NCBI RefSeq assembly: GCF_045062745.1
Contig: NZ_JBJGED010000052.1
Location: 1 to 26,925, forward strand
Origin: Paenibacillus_AA sp045062745
Lineage (GTDB): Bacteria > Bacillota > Bacilli > Paenibacillales > NBRC-103111
DNA length: 26,925 nt
Reading direction: 5' to 3'
Positions 1 through 7,906 of this stretch are shown in pieces. Within the stretch, counting starts at the first letter, position 1. Each line of letters opens with the position of its first letter. The position numbers and the translations under genes were made by a program. Below the pieces are notes generated by a model. That model was not told the origin of the DNA. It saw only the letters and a list, made by a program, of their open reading frames with translations, and made no database searches.

Positions 1-277
1 CGACCGATTATTGCTTCCCTTCAGCTAGCCTATCGAGGGCATTTCCACTTTTAATCTTGCGCCACCTAAGTAGTAACACCCGGCCTTACTATTAACGTAA
101 CTTTGCCTTACTAACGGACGGTGTTGCGGTAGGGTCGCGCCAAGATTGTAAATTTAGACATACAATTAGTAAACATCGCCTAACTGATGAATCGGAAAAC
201 ACCGGTTGAAAACCTTTAGACGAGGATACCTCCTTGAAGAGCCTCAATCTAATGCACGAATGTACTCACTCGATACA
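1..277. other. Non-coding left edge
   Basis: No credible gene is seen: the stretch is AT-richer than its surroundings and stops are frequent. A loose inverted repeat pairs AATCTTGCGCCACC (about 53-66) with GGTCGCGCCAAGATT (about 133-147), too far apart and imperfect to call a terminator. The nominal reading frame that begins with TTG at 234 runs into the first permease but has no convincing start signal, so this region is treated as upstream DNA of the transporter operon. Confidence 0.6.
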
Positions 278-506
278 CCTCGATCCAAAGCTTTCTCTTC
301 CCTTTGATCCGGAAGCCTTTCTCCTAGCCCTCGATTCGAAGCCTTTCTCCTGCCTCGATCGGGCCAGCCTTTCTCCTACCCCTCGATCCGCCAGCCTTTC
401 TCCTGCCTCGATCCGCCAGCTTTTCTCCTACCCCTCGATCCGAAGCTCCTCTTCCCCGTGCACCCCGCAAGCATTCTCTTCCCCCTCGATCTCGAAAAAT
501 CTCGAA
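278..506. repeat. Tandem CCTCGATCC repeat array
   Basis: Imperfect direct repeats, each opening with CCTCGATCC or a close variant followed by a pyrimidine-rich CCTTTCTCCT tail, start at 278, 301, 329, 353, 381, 406, 433 and 484. Alternate starts (278, 329, 381, 433, 484) are 51, 52, 52 and 51 bases apart, so the true unit is a dimer of a shorter (23-25) and a longer (27-28) half. Two TCTCGAA words follow at 490 and 500. The period is not a multiple of three, which argues against coding. The array lies just upstream of the transporter promoter and shares the CTCGA core with the candidate activator box at 522. It could be an operator array or a neutral minisatellite. Confidence 0.8.
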
Positions 507-521
507 CGTTTTTTAATAAAT

Positions 522-555
522 CTCGAATATTTCGTTCTCCGCGATCCCTTATACT
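522..555 (+). promoter_or_regulatory. Candidate activator-dependent promoter, transporter operon
   Basis: A TATACT -10 box lies at 550-555, 35 bases before the chosen start of the first permease. No TTGACA-like sequence occurs at normal spacing (527-532 reads ATATTT). CTCGAA begins at 522, exactly 28 bases upstream of the -10, and is the third of three TCTCGAA copies (490, 500, 521) spaced 10 and 21 bases apart, close to whole helical turns. The same layout precedes the operons starting at 7907 and 15300. A missing -35 with phased upstream words suits an AraC-type activator. The binding protein is not known. Confidence 0.5.
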
Positions 556-590
556 TAGTGTCATCGGGAGGGAAGGAGACACCGCACGCC

Positions 591-1541
591 ATGAAAACCG
601 CACTTCACAGGCCATACACGAAAGCGCATCCGCATCTGCTCAGAAGGGGTGTCCGGGCTTTCCTTCGGTTCAAAATGCTGTACCTGCTGCTCATCCCGGG
701 CATGCTGTATTTCACGGTGTTCAAGTATGTCCCCATGGCCGGCATTGTCATCGCGTTCAAAAATTACAACCTGGCCCTCGGCATATGGGATAGCCCTTGG
801 GTAGGCTGGAAAAACTTCAAAGATTTCATCACCGGCGTTTATTTCTGGGACATTATGGGCAATACGATTCTCATTTCCCTGTACAAGCTGGTGTTTGGGT
901 TCCCGGCGCCGATCGTGCTCGCCCTGCTTCTGAATGAAGTCCGGCAGCATTGGTTCAAACGGTTCGTTCAGACCATTACGTATATGCCCCATTTCCTGTC
1001 GTGGGTTATCGTATACGGCCTGCTGGTGGCGTTGTTCGCTCCGGGCGAAGGGTTCGTCAATCTGCTGCTGAAGCCGTACGGCATAGGACCGATCGCCTTC
1101 ATGACGGAGCCGGAGTGGGCCCGATTCATGATCGTCTCGTCCGACGTCTGGAAGGAAATCGGGTGGGGAGCGATTCTGTACCTCGCGGCGCTGGCCGGGA
1201 TCGACCCCAGCTTGTACGAGGCGGCCCGCATAGACGGGGCGAGCAAGTGGAGGCAGCTGTGGCACGTGACGCTTCCGGGCATCCGCACCGTGATGGTCAT
1301 GTTGCTCATTATTAAGCTTAGCCATATACTCGACGCGGGCTTCGATCAAATCTTCATGATGGCGAACGCGTTCAACAGTGAGAAGATCGATATCCTCGAC
1401 ACATGGGTGTATCGGGAAGGACTGGAGCGCCTGAAGATCGGGCTCGCGACCGCGGTGGGCTTGTTTAAAGCGGTAATCGGCTTCATCCTGGTCGTACTGG
1501 CCAATCAGCTGGCCAAAAAATTCGACGGACAAATCTGGTAG
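591..1541 (+). CDS. Carbohydrate ABC transporter permease, LplB type
   Basis: One of two inner-membrane subunits of a CUT1-family sugar or oligosaccharide importer. The 316-residue protein has a basic N terminus, about six membrane segments (the first near residues 29-50) and the cytoplasmic EAA loop (EAARIDGASKWRQ, about residue 209 onward) that docks the ATPase. The start is taken at ATG 591 because AAGGAG lies at 573-578 and a -10 box at 550-555. The open frame reaches back to TTG 234, but that part is repeat-rich DNA of low complexity and would lie upstream of the promoter. The next permease follows after 14 bases with its own AGGAGG. No ATPase gene is present, as is usual for this type, which often shares an MsmX-like ATPase encoded elsewhere. 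The substrate cannot be read from the sequence. Confidence 0.93.
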   Translation: MKTALHRPYTKAHPHLLRRGVRAFLRFKMLYLLLIPGMLYFTVFKYVPMAGIVIAFKNYNLALGIWDSPWVGWKNFKDFITGVYFWDIMGNTILISLYKLVFGFPAPIVLALLLNEVRQHWFKRFVQTITYMPHFLSWVIVYGLLVALFAPGEGFVNLLLKPYGIGPIAFMTEPEWARFMIVSSDVWKEIGWGAILYLAALAGIDPSLYEAARIDGASKWRQLWHVTLPGIRTVMVMLLIIKLSHILDAGFDQIFMMANAFNSEKIDILDTWVYREGLERLKIGLATAVGLFKAVIGFILVVLANQLAKKFDGQIW

Positions 1542-1555
1542 CAGGAGGCCGCCCC

Positions 1556-2428
1556 ATGAAATCCATGACATTAGGCGAACGAGCGGGGAGCGGCGGCATT
1601 TACCTGCTGCTGATCCTCATCTCCGCCGTTTGTTTCTTTCCCTTGCTGTATGTCGTCGTTATCTCCGTCACGCCGGAAGCGGAAATCGTGCGCAAAGGAA
1701 TCGTCCTTGTGCCCGAGGCCGTAACGTGGAGCGCGTACAAGGAGATGCTGACCCCGAGACACGGTCTCTGGAATGCCTATCAAGTCACGCTGTTCCGCAC
1801 GATAGTCGGCACGTCCTTAAGTCTGTTCTTCACCGCGATCACCGCCTACCCGCTGTCGCGCAGGTATTTGCCGGGACGCAGCGTCTTTCTGCTGTACGTC
1901 GTGTTCACGATGCTGTTCTCCGGCGGCTTGATTCCGACTTATTTGCTCGTTCGCTCTCTCGGCATGCTGAATACGGTGTGGGCCTTGATCGTGCCCGGGC
2001 TGATCAGTGCATTCAATCTCGTCATCATGAAAGGGTTCTTCGAGCAGCTTCCGGTCGAAATCGAGGAGTCCGCGCGTGTAGATGGAGCCGGGGATATGTC
2101 CATTTTGCTGAAAATCATCGTCCCGCTGTCGCTCCCCGTCTTGACGACAATCGGCCTGTTCTACGCCGTCTGGCATTGGAATTCGTACTTCGACGCCGTC
2201 ATGTACATTCACAAGGCCGATCAGATGCCGCTGCAGGTCGTCCTGCGCAACATCTTGCTGAACGTACAGTCGCTCAACAACGACTTGTTGAACGAAGACC
2301 AGCCTGTCGGCACGATGGCGCTGCAGATGTCGGCCGTGGTGCTTTCGACTCTGCCTATCCTGCTCGTGTACCCTTTCATCCAGAAGCATTTCACCAAAGG
2401 CGTGCTGCTCGGCTCTATCAAAGGATAG
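1556..2428 (+). CDS. Carbohydrate ABC transporter permease, LplC/YtcP type
   Basis: Second membrane subunit of the CUT1 importer, expected to form a heterodimer with the upstream permease. The protein has 290 residues, the usual size for this subunit, with about six membrane segments (first near residues 13-35) and an EAA loop reading EESARVDGAGDMSILLKI near residue 170. The start ATG at 1556 has AGGAGG shortly upstream. The end, GVLLGSIKG, is the characteristic C terminus of the LplC/YtcP group. Fourteen bases separate it from the upstream permease and 79 from the binding-protein gene, so one transcript for all three is likely. Confidence 0.95.
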   Translation: MKSMTLGERAGSGGIYLLLILISAVCFFPLLYVVVISVTPEAEIVRKGIVLVPEAVTWSAYKEMLTPRHGLWNAYQVTLFRTIVGTSLSLFFTAITAYPLSRRYLPGRSVFLLYVVFTMLFSGGLIPTYLLVRSLGMLNTVWALIVPGLISAFNLVIMKGFFEQLPVEIEESARVDGAGDMSILLKIIVPLSLPVLTTIGLFYAVWHWNSYFDAVMYIHKADQMPLQVVLRNILLNVQSLNNDLLNEDQPVGTMALQMSAVVLSTLPILLVYPFIQKHFTKGVLLGSIKG

Positions 2429-2507
2429 CTTTAGCGTCGGGGATCGGTTTCCGGTATGAAGGGCTTGCCCTGATATACATTAGATTACAATGCGAAGGAG
2501 AGGTCGT

Positions 2508-4100
2508 ATGATAGCGAACAAAAAATGGCTTACGGGCCTTGCCGCCATCCTCAGTGCCAGTGCGGTGCTGTCTGCGTGCAGCGGCGGCGGGACTAGCGAT
2601 AAGGGAGCTGCCCCGTCGGGAACCGGAGGCGGCGAAGCGAATGCGAAGCCGATCAAGATTACGATGTTCCAGGCGGGATCGTTCACCCAGACGGCTCCCG
2701 TCGTTCCCCGCGAAGAAGATCCGCTGCGTCAAATGCTGGAGAAGGCCGCGAATATCGATTTGCAGATGACGGTGCCTCAACCCGGGCAGGAGAACAACTT
2801 GCTCAATACGCAGATCGCTTCGGGGGACTTGCCGGACCTCATTTTCTTCAAGGAAAAAACGGCCGCTGTCCAATACTACGATCAAGGGATATTGGCCGAC
2901 CTGGACGAAGTCATCAAAAAGTACCCAGGCCTGTACGGGTATTTCAAGCCGAATGCATGGAACGCGCTGAAGTATAAGGGCAAGCAGATCGGCGTGCCGG
3001 GCTACGAGCTCGTGCAGGGCATCAACGGCTGGTGGATCCGCAACGATTGGCTGAAGAAGCTGAACCTGAAGGTGCCTACGACATCCGATGAGCTTCTGGA
3101 AGTCATGAAGGCGTTCACATTCAAAGATCCGGATGGTAACGGCAAAGACGACACATACGGCTTCGTCACTGGCGTACTAAAGGATGGTTCCTTTGTGAAT
3201 CAGAGCGCGGTACTCGGGATCGAGACTATTATGTGGATGTTCGGGGTGAATCCGAATGCGGTGGACGTGAAGGACAACAAGCTCGTCGTGTATAACACCG
3301 ATCCCCGGATGAAGGATGCTGTCACATTCCTGAACAAAATGGTCACGGAGAAAGTGATCGACCCCGATTGGGTCTCGATCGCCGACAACAACGCGCTCTT
3401 GCAAAAGTTCTATAAAGGCAAGACCGGCATCATGGTCCGCGATTGGCGCTCGATGGAGCCGGGAACCCAAGATAAGATGAAGGAAGTGGGCGGGGAAGTG
3501 CCCGAGTGGATCGCGATGGCGCCGCCTAAGGGACCTTCCGGGGAGCAAGTTCTCGGGCTCGAGAACCTGCAGAACAACATGTGGGCCATATCCAAGAAAG
3601 CGGCTGCCGATCCGGAGAAGCTGAAGCGTATCTTCGATATGCTGCAATATTGGTACACGGACAAGGAGGCCTACCCGACGTTCTCGTACGGGATCAAAGG
3701 CATACATTGGGACATGAAAGACGGGAAGGTCGTACGGCTCGTGACTCCGAAGGAAGTCGGCGACAAATATCTCTGGACGGCCCACTACAAATTGCCGCGC
3801 AAGGCGGACGACGCCAACTACTTCAACTTCCAAAATCCTAAGACGGCCGAGTTCCAGCAGCTGTATCTGAAGTATGTGAAAACGAACACGGCTAACGGCT
3901 ACGTAGTGCCGGATACGAACGATTCGCTCTATATGGACCGCGAGAAGTATGTAAACGAGACGCTGCTGAAATTCATCACAGGCAAAGAACCGATCGCGAA
4001 CTGGGACAACTACGTGAAGACGCTGGAAACCAAGTTCAACCTGAAGGGCTACGTGGATGGCGTCACGAAGCAACTGAAGGACCAAGGAATCCTCAAATAA
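2508..4100 (+). CDS. Extracellular solute-binding lipoprotein of sugar ABC importer
   Basis: Substrate-binding lipoprotein of the adjacent importer, anchored on the outer face of the membrane. Translation from ATG 2508 is chosen over the in-frame ATG at 2490 because AAGGAG at 2494-2499 sits eight bases upstream, and because it gives a compact signal peptide with lipobox LSAC and lipidated Cys24. A Gly/Ser/Ala-rich linker follows, then a family 1 type bilobal fold with DLPDLIFFKE-like and aromatic-rich segments. The length of 530 residues is normal for LipO/YtcQ-like proteins, which are larger than typical maltose-binding proteins. A calcium-loop-like DPDGNGKDDTYG lies about a third of the way in. 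It is the last gene before the hairpin at 4114-4139. The ligand is unknown; the neighbouring acid-sugar enzymes suggest a uronate-containing oligosaccharide. Confidence 0.94.
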   Translation: MIANKKWLTGLAAILSASAVLSACSGGGTSDKGAAPSGTGGGEANAKPIKITMFQAGSFTQTAPVVPREEDPLRQMLEKAANIDLQMTVPQPGQENNLLNTQIASGDLPDLIFFKEKTAAVQYYDQGILADLDEVIKKYPGLYGYFKPNAWNALKYKGKQIGVPGYELVQGINGWWIRNDWLKKLNLKVPTTSDELLEVMKAFTFKDPDGNGKDDTYGFVTGVLKDGSFVNQSAVLGIETIMWMFGVNPNAVDVKDNKLVVYNTDPRMKDAVTFLNKMVTEKVIDPDWVSIADNNALLQKFYKGKTGIMVRDWRSMEPGTQDKMKEVGGEVPEWIAMAPPKGPSGEQVLGLENLQNNMWAISKKAAADPEKLKRIFDMLQYWYTDKEAYPTFSYGIKGIHWDMKDGKVVRLVTPKEVGDKYLWTAHYKLPRKADDANYFNFQNPKTAEFQQLYLKYVKTNTANGYVVPDTNDSLYMDREKYVNETLLKFITGKEPIANWDNYVKTLETKFNLKGYVDGVTKQLKDQGILK

Positions 4101-4113
4101 GATACGGTTAAGC

Positions 4114-4139
4114 GGAGAGTCGAGGTTGCTCGTCTCTCC
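4114..4139 (+). terminator. Probable terminator of the transporter operon
   Basis: GGAGAG-T-CGAG (4114-4124) pairs with CTCG-T-CTCTCC (4129-4139) around a GTTG loop, with one T-T mismatch. The following TTGCTTT is a modest T-rich tail. It starts 14 bases after the binding-protein stop codon, where a Rho-independent terminator would be expected. Confidence 0.65.
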
Positions 4140-4306
4140 TTGCTTTAAATTCCGGGGTCCCCGCAAAGTAATACCAATCGCTTTTTTTTTTCGAAGAAGA
4201 TCGAGGATGTACATTCGTGTGTTAATCGTTGCGATTGGTGCGAGCAGCAAGCTGCTCTAATGGAGTAAGCTCCGAAGGCCCACATCACTTTGTGGGGTTC
4301 ATTACG
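4140..4306. other. Intergenic DNA with a cluster of small hairpins
   Basis: No gene is seen. Short perfect inverted repeats follow each other: CGGGGTCCCCG (4153-4163), a T10 run (4182-4191), AATCG-TTG-CGATT (4224-4236), GAGCAG-CAAG-CTGCTC (4242-4257), GGAG-TAAG-CTCC (4262-4273) and CCCACA-N6-TGTGGG (4279-4296). They lie upstream of the kinase promoter, so they would not be in its mRNA if that promoter is right. They may form terminator backup or DNA-binding sites. Confidence 0.5.
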
Positions 4307-4335
4307 TTTTCAATCTCGTAGCTCCGTGCTATGAT
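4307..4335 (+). promoter_or_regulatory. Candidate promoter of the two-component system genes
   Basis: TTTTCA (4307-4312) and TATGAT (4330-4335) are separated by 17 bases, a sigma-A-like arrangement with a good -10 and a moderate -35. It lies 30 bases before the GTG start of the kinase and downstream of the transporter terminator, so kinase and regulator are probably transcribed separately from the importer. Confidence 0.5.
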
Positions 4336-4365
4336 GGGGAAAAATAAGAGGAGGCCCGGGAGAAG

Positions 4366-6099
4366 GTGAAACGTTGGTTCAGCGGACTGACTTGGAAATT
4401 GTTTCTCATCTGCTTCGCGTTCGTATTGGGCTCCGTTTCTCTCATCAGCGAATTATCCTATCGGTTTGTGGAAAAGGAAATTCGCGCCAATGATTCCTAC
4501 TACATCAGCCAAATCTTATCTAAAGTCGATCAGTATTTGACGCTCAATTTTTCCTCGCTTCAGACGCTGTTGTTCTCGGTTGAATTTCTCGTCGCCGAGG
4601 AGGGCGACCGTCTGGACGGCATTCGCGATCCGCTGCGCAAATTGTTCGAGACGAACTTCGATTATGTCTCCAATATTTATCTGATTCGCCAGGATCTCTC
4701 GATTATCGGCGCGAGCCCGATGACGCGTACGCTGGACGATCCGATCCCGGAGCGGCAGGCCATCGTCGACCTGGCGATGAGGAACCGGCTGCAGTCGGTC
4801 GTGAGCGAGCCGTACAAGTCGACATTCTCCGGCTGGACGGTGACGATGGCCCGGTACGCGGCAGGCTCCAATCCTCCGATTGTCGTCGCGCTTGATCTGG
4901 ACATGCGCCGGCTGGAGGACAACCTGCTGCGGATTACACGCTCCGAATCGCTCAATCTGGCCTTGGTGAACAGTCAGGGCATGCTCGTGTCCGGCTTCCA
5001 GGAAAGCAAAGGGTTGCTGGACTTGTATCCGGAGGAGCGCACGTTCTCTATCGGCGGCATCCCGGCTACGAAGCTGCTCGCCTCCGGTAAAAGCTATATT
5101 CCGATTGAAAACGCTTCCGGACGTCCGGTAACCGTCACCTTGCAGTCGACGCAGCGCTTTAACTGGATTATGGTGTCGATCAGCGATGATTCCCGGATTC
5201 TACGGTCGCTTCAGAAAATCGAAAAAAACTATTTCGGGCTCATTGCGATCGGGCTGCTGCTCAGCATCCTAGTGGCGACAGTCGTCACGCGGTATATTCG
5301 CAAGCCGCTCGCTTACTTGGCACGAAAAATGAATATGATCAAGCTCGGCCGTCTGGACGTGCAAGTCGCGCTGCCTCGGAACGACGAGTTCGGGGACTTG
5401 TCCCGGACGTTCGACCTGATGATCGGCCGCATCGCCGACTTGATCCGCAATCTGGACGACGGCAAGGAGCTGCAGCGCAGGCTGGAGATCCAGATGCTGC
5501 AGGCGCAGATCAACCCTCACTTCCTCTACAATACGCTCGGATCGATCAGCAATGTCGTACGGCTAGGACAGCTGGATAAGGTGGATCCGGTGATCCGCTC
5601 GCTCATCTCCATCCTCGAGTACGGGATCGCCGACAGCTCCGAGAAGGTGACGCTTCGCGACGAGCTGCGCAATGTGCGGGATTACTTGCAAATCCAGAAC
5701 ATTCGCTACAACAAGCACTTTACGCTCATAGAAGACATAGACGAGGAGCTGCTGGAGCTCCCGGTATTCCGGATGCTGCTGCAACCCATCGTAGAGAACG
5801 CGATCTTCCACGGATATGCCGGAGGCCGCGTGGAGGGCAGCCTGGCAATCGCCGCCTATCGGCTGGACGACAAGGTCGCGATCGAGGTCAAGGACGAAGG
5901 GGTCGGCATGACGGAAGAGCGCAGGCTGCTGCTCTTGGATCCACCCCCGGAGGACATGAGGGAGAAGGGGACACGTAAACGAATCGGGCTCTATAACATT
6001 CACGAGCGGATCCGGCTGAATTACGGCGATTCTTACGGGTTAAGCGTCATAAGCGAACCCGGAAGAGGTACGTGTGTCCGGGCCCTGCTGCCGAGATAG
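4366..6099 (+). CDS. YesM-type sensor histidine kinase
   Basis: Membrane sensor kinase that probably detects a sugar, directly or through the binding protein, and phosphorylates the regulator encoded next. The order is: transmembrane segment (about residues 10-28), a large extracytoplasmic sensor region, a second transmembrane segment (about 288-309), a HAMP linker (about 310-362), the His_kinase domain with QINPHFLYNT and phospho-acceptor His385, and an HATPase domain with N box QPIVENAIFHG (Asn478), DEGVGM and GLYNIHERI. Its 577 residues match the YesM family. It starts at GTG 4366 with AGGAGG at 4349-4354. The next start codon lies 11 bases past its stop, so the two genes form an operon. 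Proximity to the importer supports control of carbohydrate uptake; the signal is not visible. Confidence 0.95.
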   Translation: MKRWFSGLTWKLFLICFAFVLGSVSLISELSYRFVEKEIRANDSYYISQILSKVDQYLTLNFSSLQTLLFSVEFLVAEEGDRLDGIRDPLRKLFETNFDYVSNIYLIRQDLSIIGASPMTRTLDDPIPERQAIVDLAMRNRLQSVVSEPYKSTFSGWTVTMARYAAGSNPPIVVALDLDMRRLEDNLLRITRSESLNLALVNSQGMLVSGFQESKGLLDLYPEERTFSIGGIPATKLLASGKSYIPIENASGRPVTVTLQSTQRFNWIMVSISDDSRILRSLQKIEKNYFGLIAIGLLLSILVATVVTRYIRKPLAYLARKMNMIKLGRLDVQVALPRNDEFGDLSRTFDLMIGRIADLIRNLDDGKELQRRLEIQMLQAQINPHFLYNTLGSISNVVRLGQLDKVDPVIRSLISILEYGIADSSEKVTLRDELRNVRDYLQIQNIRYNKHFTLIEDIDEELLELPVFRMLLQPIVENAIFHGYAGGRVEGSLAIAAYRLDDKVAIEVKDEGVGMTEERRLLLLDPPPEDMREKGTRKRIGLYNIHERIRLNYGDSYGLSVISEPGRGTCVRALLPR

Positions 6100-6110
6100 G
6101 AGTGCCTTGG

Positions 6111-7721
6111 ATGAGAACCTACAGATGTTTGATCGTCGACGACGAGGATTTGATTTTGCAGCGGCTCGAGCAGGTTTTCGAGGAGGAAGCGAATCGGGAT
6201 GCTCGATTTCAACTAGTCGGGAAAGCCTACGGCGGTCAGGAAGGGCTTGAGCTGGCCGATGGGCTGCAGCCGGATATCGTCATTACCGACATCGTCATGC
6301 CCGGCATGGACGGACTGGAAATGATTGAGACCCTGAAGAAGAGGCGGCCGAAAACGGTGTTCATCGTCTTGTCGGCTTACTCAGATTTTCATTACGCCAA
6401 ACGGGCGATCCAGAGCGATGTGACGGAGTATATCGTCAAAGTGCCGCTGAACGAAGCCGATCTGCGGAACGCGCTTCTGAAGGCGGCTGACCGGCTCGAG
6501 CAAGCCGAGCGGAACGAAACCGAGGTCCTGCAGCTGAATCGCTCCATGCTGGAAATTCGACACCGGGTTCGCAAGCAGTTTTTCTCCGACTTGTTCCGCG
6601 GCGCCGTCCCGTCCCCCAATTTGGCGGAATTCGCCCATCGGTTCAGCCTGAAGCTGAATCCGGATTCGTACTGCTGCTTCGTTGCCGAGATGAATGACTA
6701 TAATCCATTCACAGCGGAGTACGACTCGGCCGACCAGAGCGTCCTGAAATACGGCTTGTGCAACATACTGGAGGAGACGGTGGGCGAGTTCGGCATGGGC
6801 TTCGCGAGCGAGCTGGAGGAGAGCCGGTTCATTGGCTACGTGTCCTTGCCGGATGTCCGCAGCGCTTCCGAATGGGAGCGGCAATGCCAGGAACTGGGCC
6901 GCCGGATGATCGCCAACGTCCGCCATTATCTCAAGCGGCACGTCTCGGTAGGCTTCAGCGAGCCCGCACAAGGCTTCGGCGCGATGATCGGCGCCTATGC
7001 GAAGGCCCGCAGCTCTTGCGACGACGCGTTCTACTGGGGGACCGGATCGGTCGTGACGCCGGCGCATCGGGAGGTCTACCGGGAAGAGCATGCCGATGCG
7101 GTCCAATCGGTGTTTCAGGAGCTGCTGCCCAAGCTGGAGCCGGACATGTCCGCCCTGGCGCTCGCCGATTCGATCTCGATGCTCCAGAATCGGGCGATCG
7201 ACCTGAAGCTGAAGCGGGAGCCGATGACCACGGCCGTCCGCGGCTTGCTGGAAGAGGCGAAAGGGAAAATCCGCTCCTGGAAGCCATCCCTGCCCCCGCT
7301 AGGTGAAAGGAATATGGCGTATATGTCGTTTCGGGAGCAAATGGACTTCGTCCGGGAGCATTTGCTGGAATGCCTGAAGGAGCGAAATCCATACGTCCGG
7401 CAAGAGATCGTCAAGGCCCGGCAATATATCGAGCGCCATCTGGCGGGCCGTCTCAGCCTGCAGGAAGTGGCGGATTGCGTCAATCTCGCCCCCGCCTACT
7501 TCAGCAGCCTGTTCAAGAAAGAAATGAGCGAGAGCATGGTCGAATACGTCAACCGGCGGAAAATCGAGAAATCCCTCGAGCTGCTGCAGGTTCGGGACTA
7601 CTCGAATCAAGAGCTGTGCGATGCGGTCGGCATCGTGAGCGAAGCCTACTTCTGCACCTTGTTCAAGCAGATCACCGGGTATTCGCCCAAGCAGTACCGC
7701 AAACGGGTGCGGCAGGCTTGA
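6111..7721 (+). CDS. YesN-type response regulator with AraC DNA-binding domain
   Basis: Cytoplasmic transcription factor expected to be phosphorylated by the upstream kinase. The receiver domain occupies about residues 4-120, with the acidic pair in LIVDDED and phospho-acceptor Asp60 in DIVITDIVMPGMDG. The conserved lysine is in IVKVPLNE rather than the common KP motif. A middle region of about 300 residues, typical of YesN-like proteins, links to a C-terminal AraC double helix-turn-helix (about 434-536) ending GYSPKQYRKR. ATG 6111 is chosen because AGGAG at 6098-6102 is eight bases upstream; the longer frame from 6072 overlaps the kinase gene. It is the best candidate activator for the three promoters at 522, 7816 and 15199, but that link is inference. 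Confidence 0.95.
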   Translation: MRTYRCLIVDDEDLILQRLEQVFEEEANRDARFQLVGKAYGGQEGLELADGLQPDIVITDIVMPGMDGLEMIETLKKRRPKTVFIVLSAYSDFHYAKRAIQSDVTEYIVKVPLNEADLRNALLKAADRLEQAERNETEVLQLNRSMLEIRHRVRKQFFSDLFRGAVPSPNLAEFAHRFSLKLNPDSYCCFVAEMNDYNPFTAEYDSADQSVLKYGLCNILEETVGEFGMGFASELEESRFIGYVSLPDVRSASEWERQCQELGRRMIANVRHYLKRHVSVGFSEPAQGFGAMIGAYAKARSSCDDAFYWGTGSVVTPAHREVYREEHADAVQSVFQELLPKLEPDMSALALADSISMLQNRAIDLKLKREPMTTAVRGLLEEAKGKIRSWKPSLPPLGERNMAYMSFREQMDFVREHLLECLKERNPYVRQEIVKARQYIERHLAGRLSLQEVADCVNLAPAYFSSLFKKEMSESMVEYVNRRKIEKSLELLQVRDYSNQELCDAVGIVSEAYFCTLFKQITGYSPKQYRKRVRQA

Positions 7722-7733
7722 TTGCGCCCGCGA

Positions 7734-7767
7734 GACCTTCGGAAGGATGAGCTTCCGGAGGTCTTTT
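7734..7767 (+). terminator. Terminator of the two-component operon
   Basis: GACCTTCGGAAG (7734-7745) pairs with CTTCCGGAGGTC (7752-7763) around a GATGAG loop, with one wobble pair, followed by TTTT (7764-7767). It begins 12 bases after the regulator's stop codon. A clear intrinsic terminator. Confidence 0.85.
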
Positions 7768-7815
7768 CGTCGTCCGGCAGCAACAGCGAAAAATTACGGA
7801 ACAAATTCAATAGAT

Positions 7816-7849
7816 CGCGAAACTTCGGCCTCAGGCTCGGACTTATACT
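7816..7849 (+). promoter_or_regulatory. Candidate activator-dependent promoter, SDR/dehydratase operon
   Basis: TATACT at 7844-7849 lies 57 bases before the SDR start. No -35 consensus is present (7821-7826 reads AACTTC). CGCGA begins at 7816, exactly 28 bases upstream of the -10, matching the promoters of the importer and of the operon at 15300. The string TATACTGG is shared with the latter. ACGGAAC at 7796-7802 falls about where CTCGAAC (501-507) lies upstream of the importer promoter. Confidence 0.5.
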
Positions 7850-7906
7850 GGAGTGGTCTAAGCGGCCCAACCGAACTGCCATACAAGAGAAACGGAGGAG
7901 TAGGTC

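Noticed and set aside
278..506. CRISPR array
   Set aside because: Repeats are contiguous and variable with no unique spacers, and there are no cas genes.
234..590. N-terminal extension of 119 codons on the first permease
   Set aside because: It begins with TTG, crosses the tandem repeat array and the -10 box, has a low-complexity Ser/Pro-rich translation, and a good RBS precedes ATG 591.
591..4100. Missing ATPase as evidence of a broken transporter
   Set aside because: CUT1 importers of the LplB/LplC type commonly lack a local ATPase gene and use a shared one, so absence here is normal.
4224..4297. Riboswitch or T-box in front of the kinase gene
   Set aside because: The hairpins lie upstream of the best promoter and no specifier loop or T-box consensus is present.
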